Source of the DNA: Rickettsiaceae bacterium
GTDB lineage: Bacteria > Pseudomonadota > Alphaproteobacteria > Rickettsiales > Rickettsiaceae
Direction: 5' to 3'
Length of the DNA: 7,667 bases
Assembly (NCBI GenBank): GCA_021741285.1
Contig: JAIOYD010000065.1
Location: 1-7,667 of the forward strand
Of the stretch, positions 1 through 5,154 are shown in pieces (the stretch's first letter is position 1; the number at the start of each line of letters is the position of its first letter). Below the pieces are notes generated by a model, which was given only the letters and a program-made list of their open reading frames with translations, made no database searches and had not been told where the DNA came from. Made by a program: the position numbers and the translations under genes.

Positions 1-1145
1 CAGTACCAAAACCCGGCCCTGATCAAGTAAAACCTCTTACTGATTCTCAGCAATTTGAGGCAGAATTGGTAGCTGCGAAAAAAAATCTAAAACCAGTACC
101 AAAACCCGGCCCTGATCAAGTAAAACCTCTTACCGATTCTCAGCAATTTGAGGCAGAATTGGTAGCTGCGAAAAAGAATCTAAAACCAATACCAAAACCC
201 GGCCCGGATGAAGTAAAACCCCTTACCGATTCTCAGCAATTTGAGGCAGAATTGGTAGCTGCGAAAAAGAATCTAAAACCAGTTCCAAAACCAGGCCCGG
301 ATCAAGAGAAGCCCCTTACCGATTCTCAGCAATTTGAGGCAGAATTGGTAGCTGCGAAAAAGAATCTAAAACCAGTTCCAAAACCAGGCCCGGATCAAGA
401 GAAACCTCTTACCGATGCTCAGAAATTTGAGGCAGAATTGGGAGCTGCAAAAGCCGGTCTGACAAAAACTGATCGAGGTGCAGAGGTGTATGGTTATGAG
501 AAACCAAAATCAGGTCCCGAGCTAACAGAGGTTACTCCAACTATAGGAATTATACCGCAGGAAATAGTCAAAGTGGAAGCCCCTAAACTTGAAATGGGAC
601 CTATTATTGAGACAGTCACGGTCACATCATCAGTTACCTTAGAGGAACCTAAACCACCGAAATTGGTGATGGGTCAGACTGTTGAAACAGTTATTATTAC
701 TCTTAATCCCATTACAGGCGTTACAGTAAGTCCAGAAGTTATACAGAAAGCACAAGAAATTAAAAACGTAGTACTAGGAATTTCGGCACCAAAACCTGAG
801 GTAGATAAAGATAAAGAAGCTCTTGCGATGCTTAAAGACAAAACTCCCAAACAAGCTTTGAAAGCTATCTCTAACGCAATAGGTGATGGGGATGATAAAC
901 TAGTTAAAGCTATGATGAAGGTTATCAGCCCACCCGATGGCAAACCTATTGAAGGCGTGCCTGCAGTCGGACGAATGGCTCTAGCCAAAGTTTATACAGA
1001 TCAAATGGAATCAACGAAAGGTATGAAGCTTGATCACGATAGATCCAAAGTGCAGAGAGCAGCAGGGGCTATAGCAGACAAGGCCGGTATTGTAGACCAC
1101 GAGAAAAGAGTGACAAAACCTAAAGCTAGCCAACAAGAACGGTAA
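1..1145 (+). CDS. Tandem-repeat protein, Lys/Pro-rich, function unknown (5' end missing)
   Basis: The reading frame is open from base 3 to the TAA at 1143-1145, giving 380 visible residues. It runs off the left edge, so the true start is not seen; the TTG at 66 is only a repeat codon. The first ~145 residues are 31-residue repeats built from blocks such as KKNLKPVPKPGPD, KPLTDSQQFEAEL and VAA. Next comes a spacer with two imperfect 25-residue repeats beginning PKLEMG and PKLVMG (from 582 and 657). Last is a ~120-residue region rich in Lys, Asp and Ala, ending in KRVTKPKASQQER. I see no membrane segment in the visible part. GC content is visibly higher than in the neighbouring AT-rich genes. 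I do not recognise the family. A surface or secreted host-interaction protein is possible from the repeat architecture and basic tail, but that is inference. Confidence 0.85.
   Translation, partial: VPKPGPDQVKPLTDSQQFEAELVAAKKNLKPVPKPGPDQVKPLTDSQQFEAELVAAKKNLKPIPKPGPDEVKPLTDSQQFEAELVAAKKNLKPVPKPGPDQEKPLTDSQQFEAELVAAKKNLKPVPKPGPDQEKPLTDAQKFEAELGAAKAGLTKTDRGAEVYGYEKPKSGPELTEVTPTIGIIPQEIVKVEAPKLEMGPIIETVTVTSSVTLEEPKPPKLVMGQTVETVIITLNPITGVTVSPEVIQKAQEIKNVVLGISAPKPEVDKDKEALAMLKDKTPKQALKAISNAIGDGDDKLVKAMMKVISPPDGKPIEGVPAVGRMALAKVYTDQMESTKGMKLDHDRSKVQRAAGAIADKAGIVDHEKRVTKPKASQQER
3..437 (+). repeat. 93-bp in-frame tandem repeat, 4 full copies plus a partial
   Basis: Copies lie at 66-158, 159-251, 252-344 and 345-437. 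A partial copy at 3-65 is cut by the window edge, and a decayed copy starts at 438. Each unit encodes 31 residues. By eye, copies 252-344 and 345-437 differ at about 4 of 93 bases, copies 66-158 and 159-251 at about 5, and the middle pair at about 7. Such similarity at DNA level, including silent positions, indicates recent duplication or ongoing homogenisation. More copies probably lie upstream of the window. Confidence 0.95.
582..731 (+). repeat. Two imperfect 25-residue repeats in the repeat protein
   Basis: The segment starting PKLEMGPIIETVTVT at 582 is matched 75 bases later by PKLVMGQTVETVIIT at 657. Shared positions include P-K-L, M-G, E-T-V and T. The copies are far more diverged than the N-terminal 31-residue repeats, so they are an older duplication. 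Their alternating Val/Ile/Thr pattern suggests beta strands. Confidence 0.6.
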
Positions 1146-1216
1146 GACACATCATACTAAACTTTATCTCGTCCGCTGAACTTGATTTATTCATCTTTTA
1201 TGCTTGAGGCGAAATA

Positions 1217-1333
1217 ATGAGGCAGGATTACTGCACTCTGCCCGTTAGAAATAGGCGCTTATTAGCCAATAGCTTTGTAAATAATTCAATAGATGAAATT
1301 GAAATCAATCTCCCCAAAGGCCCTGGAGATTAA
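1217..1333 (+). CDS. Possible 38-residue small protein
   Basis: An ATG at 1217 opens a 38-codon frame ending at the TAA at 1331-1333. A Shine-Dalgarno-like GAGG at 1206-1209 lies 7 bases upstream of the ATG, which is good spacing. The product starts MRQDYCTLPVRNRRLL and ends INLPKGPGD; it has no membrane segment and I recognise no family. An in-frame TGA at 1205 blocks any longer version. ORFs of this length occur by chance in such sequence, and the 3' end overlaps a hairpin, so this is a weak call. It could also be a remnant of a longer lost gene. Confidence 0.22.
   Translation: MRQDYCTLPVRNRRLLANSFVNNSIDEIEINLPKGPGD
1307..1331 (-). terminator. Weak terminator-like hairpin downstream of tRNA-Arg
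   Basis: AATCTCC (1307-1313) and GGAGATT (1325-1331) form a perfect 7-bp stem around an 11-nt loop. On the minus strand it lies about 70 bases past the tRNA-Arg 3' end and is followed by a moderately T-rich stretch, GATTTCAATTTCATC. There is no uninterrupted T run. It could equally end transcription from the repeat-protein gene, or be incidental. Confidence 0.3.
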
Positions 1334-1402
1334 TTCCTTACAATTAATCACATATAAGGTATGTATAAAACATAACTTTAAGAGAAAGGAACTTGATTAC
1401 AG

Positions 1403-1479
1403 TGGTGCACTTGATTGGAGTTGAACCAACGACCTTTGCCTTCGGAGGGCAACGCTCTATCCAGCTGAGCTACAAGTGC
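1403..1479 (-). tRNA. tRNA-Arg (anticodon CCG)
   Basis: Read on the minus strand, the full cloverleaf is present. The acceptor GCACTTG pairs with CAAGTGC, followed by discriminator A and an encoded CCA (complement of TGG at 1403-1405). The D stem is GCTC/GAGC. The anticodon stem TTGCC/GGCAA encloses the loop CTCCGAA, giving anticodon CCG for the Arg codon CGG. The T stem GTTGG/CCAAT encloses TTCAACT. Length is 77 nt with CCA. It lies 155 bases downstream of tRNA-His on the same strand; I could not find a convincing separate promoter in that gap. Confidence 0.95.
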
Positions 1480-1634
1480 AAAATAAAAGGAGAAACAACA
1501 TAATAAGGCTAGCTAAGGGAGCATAATAAAATTACTTTTTGTGCAGCGTGCAGAATAGTGTCTTTATTACTTAATAAACGTTACAATTCTTTAACAAATT
1601 TTAATGATAGATAAACTGGTTAACTTATTGCAAG

Positions 1635-1712
1635 TGGGGCGAATGACCGGTTTCGAACCGGCGACCCCCAGAATCACAATCTGGTGCTCTAACCAGCTGA
1701 GCTACATCCGCC
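1635..1712 (-). tRNA. tRNA-His (anticodon GTG), with encoded G-1 and CCA
   Basis: On the minus strand, acceptor GCGGATG pairs with CATTCGC through one G-T wobble. The preceding G (G-1, complement of 1712) faces C73 (complement of 1638), and CCA is encoded at 1635-1637. The anticodon stem CCAGA/TCTGG holds the loop TTGTGAT, giving GTG, which reads CAC/CAT. The T stem is GCCGG/CCGGT around TTCGAAA. The extra G-1:C73 pair is the histidine identity element. It is present here in the DNA, whereas a large clade of other alphaproteobacteria is known to have lost it. Confidence 0.96.
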
Positions 1713-1724
1713 ATAATAAGAAAC

Positions 1725-1753
1725 AAATTAAAAGATAAACTACTTTAAGTCAA
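1725..1753 (-). promoter_or_regulatory. Candidate promoter of tRNA-His
   Basis: On the minus strand, TTGACT (complement of 1748-1753) is followed after exactly 17 bases by TAATTT (complement of 1725-1730). The -35 is strong (5 of 6) and the -10 is weak (3 of 6). Transcription would start about 5-7 bases before the mature tRNA 5' end, a sensible position for a tRNA promoter. tRNA-Arg may be co-transcribed from it. Confidence 0.4.
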
Positions 1754-1779
1754 GGATATTTTGGCGACCATATCTTTAT

Positions 1780-1809
1780 ATTACCCAATGCATGCTTAAA
1801 TTGGGTAAT
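1780..1809. terminator. Hairpin terminator candidate after yciB
   Basis: ATTACCCAAT (1780-1789) and ATTGGGTAAT (1800-1809) form a perfect 10-bp stem with a 10-nt loop. On the minus strand it begins 18 bases after the yciB stop codon, the expected place for the operon's terminator. The T tract is missing on both sides, so it may be a weak or factor-assisted terminator or a 3'-end stabiliser. The loop contains the self-complementary GCATGC. Confidence 0.5.
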
Positions 1810-1827
1810 TGAATTATCTGAAAATGC

Positions 1828-2382
1828 TCAAGTTTTGGGCGGTGCTGGAAAATCTGGAGCCTTATGCTTTATCAAGTAAGGTATCTGGAACGCAAGAAAA
1901 AGAATCGTGGCTGGTAAAGCTCCAAATACCTTAAAGTTAACCCAAGTCTCTTCTGGAAAAGTACGCCAAACAAATTCATTAACTGCAGCCATAGTAAAAA
2001 ATAGCCACATAAATCTTATGTTCAACTGCAACCAGTATATATCGTCTTCTAACTGTACTGCATTGCCAAGTGCTACTTTTATTGCTGGTTCCCATTTAAA
2101 ATTTGTAATGAGAAACGCGAAACCAAATATACAATACAAAATAGTTGGTTTCATTTTAATGAAGATAGCATTCCCGCTAAATAAAGTTAGACTTGCTGAA
2201 ACAAGGAGTAATACATTAGTTATCAAGTGAACTTTACTTACTTTTTGCCCCAAAACAAGTGTAATTGCTGTGCTAACAACAGTGGCAATAAGCGTATATA
2301 ACGTTGCAGTAAAAATACCATCAACTTTGTAACCAACAAAAAAAGCTATCAACGGAATAAATTCTATAAAAAGTTTAAGCAT
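1828..2382 (-). CDS. yciB: YciB/IspZ family inner-membrane septation protein
   Basis: This 184-residue protein has the length and layout of the YciB (intracellular septation protein A, IspZ) family. Those proteins sit in the inner membrane and affect cell-envelope synthesis and division; their exact biochemistry is unsettled. Hydrophobic segments fall at about 2-20, 22-45, 51-70, 79-95, 119-140 and 152-171. Family landmarks are FIKMKPT (74-80), NEFVWR (135-140) and WVNFKVFG (147-154). The C-terminus is a short Pro-rich cytoplasmic tail. The start codon overlaps the end of the FTR1 gene (ATGCTTAA, 8 nt). No Shine-Dalgarno is visible before the ATG, so translation is probably coupled to the upstream gene. 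It is the last gene of the cupredoxin-FTR1-yciB operon and is followed by a hairpin. Confidence 0.9.
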   Translation of the reverse strand: MLKLFIEFIPLIAFFVGYKVDGIFTATLYTLIATVVSTAITLVLGQKVSKVHLITNVLLLVSASLTLFSGNAIFIKMKPTILYCIFGFAFLITNFKWEPAIKVALGNAVQLEDDIYWLQLNIRFMWLFFTMAAVNEFVWRTFPEETWVNFKVFGALPATILFLAFQIPYLIKHKAPDFPAPPKT

Positions 2383-3196
2383 CGATTTTATGTGAAATAA
2401 TTGATCTTAATTTCATTAAGCTAACAGTTATTAATATACTTGTAAGATAGAACACAAGTTGCATGCCATTTGGTTTGGAATCATACCCCATAATGACATT
2501 CAATATTTTACCCATTATACTTTCATTACTAACAAACCAAGAGGTATCCCAAAGCTGATCAGAGTAGAGTTGTATAAATCCTGAAGATGTTAAGATGCCA
2601 GCTGCTTCAGCCGCCAAACCAGCAGCAATCATGGTAAGTAAAATTGTTGAAATCTTAAAAACATATTTACCAGCAAGTTTCATAAGCCCTAAATACAGCC
2701 CTACACCAACTGTTAAACCAAAAAAGGCACCGATTCCTATCCCTATTAAATACTGGGTACCTTGGATACTTTCTACAGAAGAAACGCTATAAACGAATAA
2801 GATAACCTCTGCGCCTTCCCTCAGTATTGCTGTTGCAACTACCAGAACTAGCATAAGTTGACTGGCACGTCCCGCGGTTATGTTTTCTGACAGTTTACTT
2901 AAATCTTTCTTAATCTTTTTTGTATAACCCTGCATCCAAACGACTGTCCAGCTTATTATTGCTGCTGTAAGAAGGATTACACACGAGTCAAAAATTTCAT
3001 CGCCAAGGCTGCCAAAGCTTGTTGAAATTGTTCGTGTAGATAGGGCAAATATTGCTGCTAACACTATACCAATGAGTGCTCCAAGTACTATATATGTTCT
3101 TGAGTTTTTTACAGGTTTTGTAACTGCCATTATTATGCCAAGTAATAATGCTATCTCAAGAAATTCACGAAAAACTACAATAGCTATTTTAAACAT
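2375..3196 (-). CDS. FTR1-family iron permease
   Basis: This 273-residue polytopic membrane protein has the usual length for bacterial FTR1/EfeU permeases, which move iron across the inner membrane after oxidation by a partner protein. Both hallmark REXXE motifs are present: REFLE at 10-14 in the first membrane helix and REGAE at 116-120 in a later helix. Other hydrophobic segments lie near 33-53, 66-90, 140-170, 180-205 and 245-263, consistent with seven helices. The ATG start places REFLE at the N-terminus as in homologues. AAGAGG lies about 9 bases upstream as a ribosome site inside the cupredoxin gene. The gene overlaps both neighbours by 8 nt. The upstream cupredoxin suggests an FtrB-FtrC-like pair; no FtrA/P19, FtrD, EfeB or full EfeO is in the window. 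Substrate ferrous versus ferric iron cannot be read from the sequence. Confidence 0.93.
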   Translation of the reverse strand: MFKIAIVVFREFLEIALLLGIIMAVTKPVKNSRTYIVLGALIGIVLAAIFALSTRTISTSFGSLGDEIFDSCVILLTAAIISWTVVWMQGYTKKIKKDLSKLSENITAGRASQLMLVLVVATAILREGAEVILFVYSVSSVESIQGTQYLIGIGIGAFFGLTVGVGLYLGLMKLAGKYVFKISTILLTMIAAGLAAEAAGILTSSGFIQLYSDQLWDTSWFVSNESIMGKILNVIMGYDSKPNGMQLVFYLTSILITVSLMKLRSIISHKIDA

Positions 3197-3557
3197 CTTC
3201 TTCAGCCTCTTTAGCTATCTCTTTTATAATAATTTTTCCTTGAGCAGTATCTTGATGAAAATCACCAAAGAATTTATATTCCCCAGGTTTCAACGGAGCC
3301 AGAATAATCTTTGTTTCTGAATTACCCAGAACAATTTTTTCTCTTTTTAACTCTATACTTTCAAATTCTTCAATTGTTAGATCTTGATTATGTACTGTAA
3401 TAATAATCTTTCTTCCTTGTGGCAACTCTATTACAGAAGGAGAAAATTTATGATCCTTAATGTATATATCAACATACAAAGCATCCTCTGCCCCTAGAGC
3501 AGCAGAAGCAACAAAAAATATATAAATAGTAATCAAAAAAGTAATAAATTGTCGCAT
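3189..3557 (-). CDS. Exported cupredoxin-like protein of the iron-uptake operon
   Basis: This 122-residue protein starts with a signal peptide: a hydrophobic stretch at about 4-20, then an ASAALGA cleavage region, so the mature protein is periplasmic. The rest matches the cupredoxin fold found in FtrB and at the N-terminus of EfeO: IELPQG, then EEFES, LKPGEY, and the signature KFFGDFHQDTAQG near the end. Possible metal ligands are H36, H56 and H101 plus Glu residues near 63-67. There is no cysteine, so it is not a classical type-1 (blue) copper protein. Its expected role is to oxidise or hand over iron to the FTR1 permease encoded next, whose ATG overlaps its stop (ATGTTTAA). It is the promoter-proximal gene. 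The leader before the ATG has only a weak ribosome site (GGTAGG, 3 bases away). Confidence 0.88.
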   Translation of the reverse strand: MRQFITFLITIYIFFVASAALGAEDALYVDIYIKDHKFSPSVIELPQGRKIIITVHNQDLTIEEFESIELKREKIVLGNSETKIILAPLKPGEYKFFGDFHQDTAQGKIIIKEIAKEAEEDV

Positions 3558-3578
3558 TTACCTACCAAATATATCTAC

Positions 3579-3594
3579 TAAGAATTATATCTTA
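3579..3594. promoter_or_regulatory. Dyad flanking the -10 box of the iron operon (possible operator)
   Basis: TAAGA (3579-3583) and TCTTA (3590-3594) are perfect inverted arms placed exactly on each side of the six -10 bases. A repressor bound here would block the promoter. It does not match the Fur-box, Irr (ICE) or RirA (IRO) consensus that I know. Five-base arms in AT-rich DNA can arise by chance. Confidence 0.25.
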
Positions 3595-3612
3595 TTTCAG
3601 AGAAAATCACAA
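3584..3612 (-). promoter_or_regulatory. Promoter of the cupredoxin-FTR1-yciB operon
   Basis: On the minus strand, TTGTGA (complement of 3607-3612) and a consensus TATAAT (complement of 3584-3589) are separated by exactly 17 bases, 26 bases upstream of the cupredoxin ATG. The -10 is perfect and the -35 matches 4 of 6. This is the best promoter in the window. Confidence 0.65.
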
Positions 3613-3836
3613 TAACTAATAAGTCTTTCCTTCGCAAAGTTCTATTTTATAAAAAATAACGCTAATCATCCCAAATTCAAGTCATGGATCTTCTATCTAA
3701 CACAAGATTCGTAGGCAAAACCCAGGAATAACGTAATGTTACGCCAAATGATTGAATTTAGCTTCAGACTCAAAGCTCAATTTCTTATGTATTACGGTGG
3801 ATCGCCCCAACACATCAATATAATTTCTTGATTTTT

Positions 3837-3878
3837 ATATATTTTATTAATATATTTTATGTTATATATAAAATATAT
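3837..3878. repeat. AT-only direct and inverted repeat cluster upstream of the kinase gene
   Basis: ATATATTTTAT occurs at 3837-3847 and again at 3850-3860. Its exact reverse complement ATAAAATATAT follows at 3868-3878. The second copy and the complement form an 11-bp stem with a 7-nt loop; the first copy can compete for the same partner. The tract lies about 40 bases upstream of the kinase -10 box. It may be a curved or easily melted upstream element, or simply low-complexity intergenic sequence. Confidence 0.6.
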
Positions 3879-3915
3879 ATGGCTAAATTCTATAATATTG
3901 TAACCTTAAATAAGT

Positions 3916-3931
3916 TATAATATAGTATTAT
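3916..3931 (+). promoter_or_regulatory. -10 box of the kinase promoter with overlapping dyad
   Basis: A consensus TATAAT lies at 3916-3921, about 55 bases before the kinase ATG. No good -35 is found at 16-18 bases; TTGTAA at 3898-3903 is too close. The perfect dyad ATAATA-TAG-TATTAT at 3917-3931 overlaps the box and could be an operator. The sequence is so AT-rich that both calls are tentative. Confidence 0.35.
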
Positions 3932-3975
3932 TACTAGACTAAAAACATGAATTTTTGAAAATCATTGAGTAATTT

Positions 3976-4686
3976 ATGGCAAAAAATATTAAGCCAAAGA
4001 ATGTGGTGGTTTCTATTTTATCTAAGCTAAGTCATGAATTAAAAACTCCAATTCATGGAGTCAAAGGTATCTCGAGTTACCTCTTAGACAACTGGGATAA
4101 TTTAAGCAATTCTGAAAAAAAGAAATACTTATCTGTTCTTGTCGAAACAAGCGACAACCTTACTTCTCTCTTAAACTCAATCCTAACTAATCAAAGCGAC
4201 AAGGATGCAATAGAGTTTAATTTTGAACAAATTGACCTTATACAAACTATAAAGAATACGGTAGAGAAAAGTAAAAATCTGAACTTAACAAAAAACAAAA
4301 TAACAATTGGTTTTGAGACAAACGATGAAAAGTGCTATACAATGGCAGACAAATTTTGGATCAGCCAATTACTTTCTAATATAATTTTTAATGCGGTAAA
4401 TTATTCAAATCACGGTAAAATAATTGTTTCTGCTAGGCTAGATAAGGTTGATGAAATTCCTGTTTGTCTTATATCTATCAAAGATGAAGGAATTGGTATT
4501 GCCAAAGAAGAACTAAGCAGTATATTTGAACCTTTTATTCGTGGCTCTTCTAATCAAGAAATAGATGGTGATGGCCTTGGGCTTACAATATGCCGTGAAA
4601 TCGTTGAGGCACATAAGGGTAAAATCTTTGCTCTAAACAATTCAGACATTAGTTCTACAATAGCATTCTACATTCCTATAAAATAA
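3976..4686 (+). CDS. Soluble sensor-less histidine kinase
   Basis: This 236-residue protein is only the catalytic core of a two-component histidine kinase. The dimerisation/phosphoacceptor domain (about 13-75) has the H-box SHELKTP with H20 as the predicted phosphorylated residue. The ATP-binding domain (about 120-236) has an N box with N135 and N139, a G1 box DEGIGI (170-175), an F box FEPFIRG (184-190) and a G2 box GDGLGL (198-203). All are intact, so it should be active. There is no membrane segment, PAS, HAMP or other sensor region before the H-box, so it is cytoplasmic and must get its signal from a partner. The ATG at 3947 stops after three codons, so 3976 is the start; only a weak TGAG precedes it. 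A receiver gene follows after 19 bases. The specific kinase family is not recognised. Confidence 0.92.
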   Translation: MAKNIKPKNVVVSILSKLSHELKTPIHGVKGISSYLLDNWDNLSNSEKKKYLSVLVETSDNLTSLLNSILTNQSDKDAIEFNFEQIDLIQTIKNTVEKSKNLNLTKNKITIGFETNDEKCYTMADKFWISQLLSNIIFNAVNYSNHGKIIVSARLDKVDEIPVCLISIKDEGIGIAKEELSSIFEPFIRGSSNQEIDGDGLGLTICREIVEAHKGKIFALNNSDISSTIAFYIPIK

Positions 4687-4705
4687 TCTGATTAACTTCT
4701 AATTT

Positions 4706-5095
4706 ATGAAAAAAAGAAACATAATACTATTTATTGATGACGAGAAAGTTTGCCATACTTTAGCCGAACTAATAATACCTAACTTTACTGATTACAAACT
4801 TATTGGTGCTTTCTCCGGGAACGAAGCAATTGAGCTGGCAAAAAGATATGCAAGTGATATAGCTCTTGTTTTATCTGACATTATGCTTCCTGGTATAAAT
4901 GGCTACCAGGTATATTCCCAGTTAAAAGAAGATGAACGATTTGCCAATATACCATTCATTTTTCAAAGCGGCTTGGGCTCACAAGAAGAAGAGCTGAAAA
5001 GGCATGTTATCTCTGATGTTACTATATTATACAAACCTTATAAACAGTCAGACCTATTAAAAGCTATTAACGACACGCTTAAATCAGTGAATTAG
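4706..5095 (+). CDS. Stand-alone receiver (CheY-like) response regulator
   Basis: This 129-residue protein is a single REC domain with nothing attached, similar in size to CheY or DivK. All key residues are present: acidic pair D11-D12, phosphoacceptor D58 in LSDIMLPGINGY, switch residue S88 in FQSGLG, and K110 in the YKPY motif. With no DNA-binding or enzymatic output domain it must act by protein contact or as a phosphate shuttle or sink. It lies 19 bases after the kinase gene on the same strand and is very probably its partner and co-transcribed. The sequence does not look like a close DivK copy. No strong Shine-Dalgarno is visible before the ATG. What it controls cannot be told from the window. 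Confidence 0.92.
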   Translation: MKKRNIILFIDDEKVCHTLAELIIPNFTDYKLIGAFSGNEAIELAKRYASDIALVLSDIMLPGINGYQVYSQLKEDERFANIPFIFQSGLGSQEEELKRHVISDVTILYKPYKQSDLLKAINDTLKSVN

Positions 5096-5096
5096 C

Positions 5097-5125
5097 TTGA
5101 TAATAGTTTAGTTTAAACCTATTTT
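5097..5125 (+). promoter_or_regulatory. Weak candidate promoter for metG-tatD
   Basis: TTGATA (5097-5102) and TATTTT (5120-5125) are 17 bases apart, with 29 bases remaining to the metG start. Matches are 5 of 6 and 4 of 6. The same gap holds a 7-bp inverted repeat AGTTTAG/CTAAACT (5105-5111, 5133-5139) with a 21-nt loop, too loose to call a terminator. Confidence 0.3.
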
Positions 5126-5154
5126 TATATCACTAAACTTAAAGATTATAAATA

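Larger units (their letters stand above)
3613..3975. other. Divergent intergenic region without a clear gene
   Basis: This stretch separates the minus-strand iron operon from the plus-strand kinase gene. The half up to about 3830 has moderate GC and holds only a 31-codon ORF (ATG 3736, stop 3829-3831, product starting MLRQMIEFSFRLKAQF) and a small palindrome CGTAATGTTACG at 3732-3743. The ORF has AGGA about 8 bases upstream but no recognisable product. The half from 3831 on is nearly pure A/T and contains the inverted-repeat cluster and kinase promoter listed separately. I see no RNA gene. Confidence 0.6.

Noticed and set aside
66..68. TTG as the start of the repeat protein
   Set aside because: The frame is open upstream to the window edge and the same TTG recurs in every repeat, so it is an internal Leu codon.
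3..437. CRISPR-like array
   Set aside because: The 93-bp units are contiguous, in frame and have no unique spacers.
674..988. 104-codon minus-strand ORF opposite the repeat-protein gene
   Set aside because: It is antisense to a convincing coding frame and its Ser/Ile/Leu-rich product looks like nothing known.
1221..1242. GGCAG/CTGCC inverted repeat as terminator of the repeat-protein gene
   Set aside because: The 5-bp stem has a 12-nt loop and no T tract, which is too weak to call.
1907..2230. 107-codon plus-strand ORF opposite yciB
   Set aside because: The minus-strand yciB is clearly real and this frame has no family features.
2595..2792. 65-codon plus-strand ORF opposite the FTR1 gene
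   Set aside because: It is a mirror of membrane-helix coding sequence with no ribosome site or known motif.
3072..3320. 82-codon plus-strand ORF across the FTR1/cupredoxin junction
   Set aside because: It spans two well-supported minus-strand genes and is a by-product of their codons.
5105..5139. Terminator after the receiver gene
   Set aside because: The 7-bp arms are 21 bases apart and AT-rich, and no T run follows the second arm.
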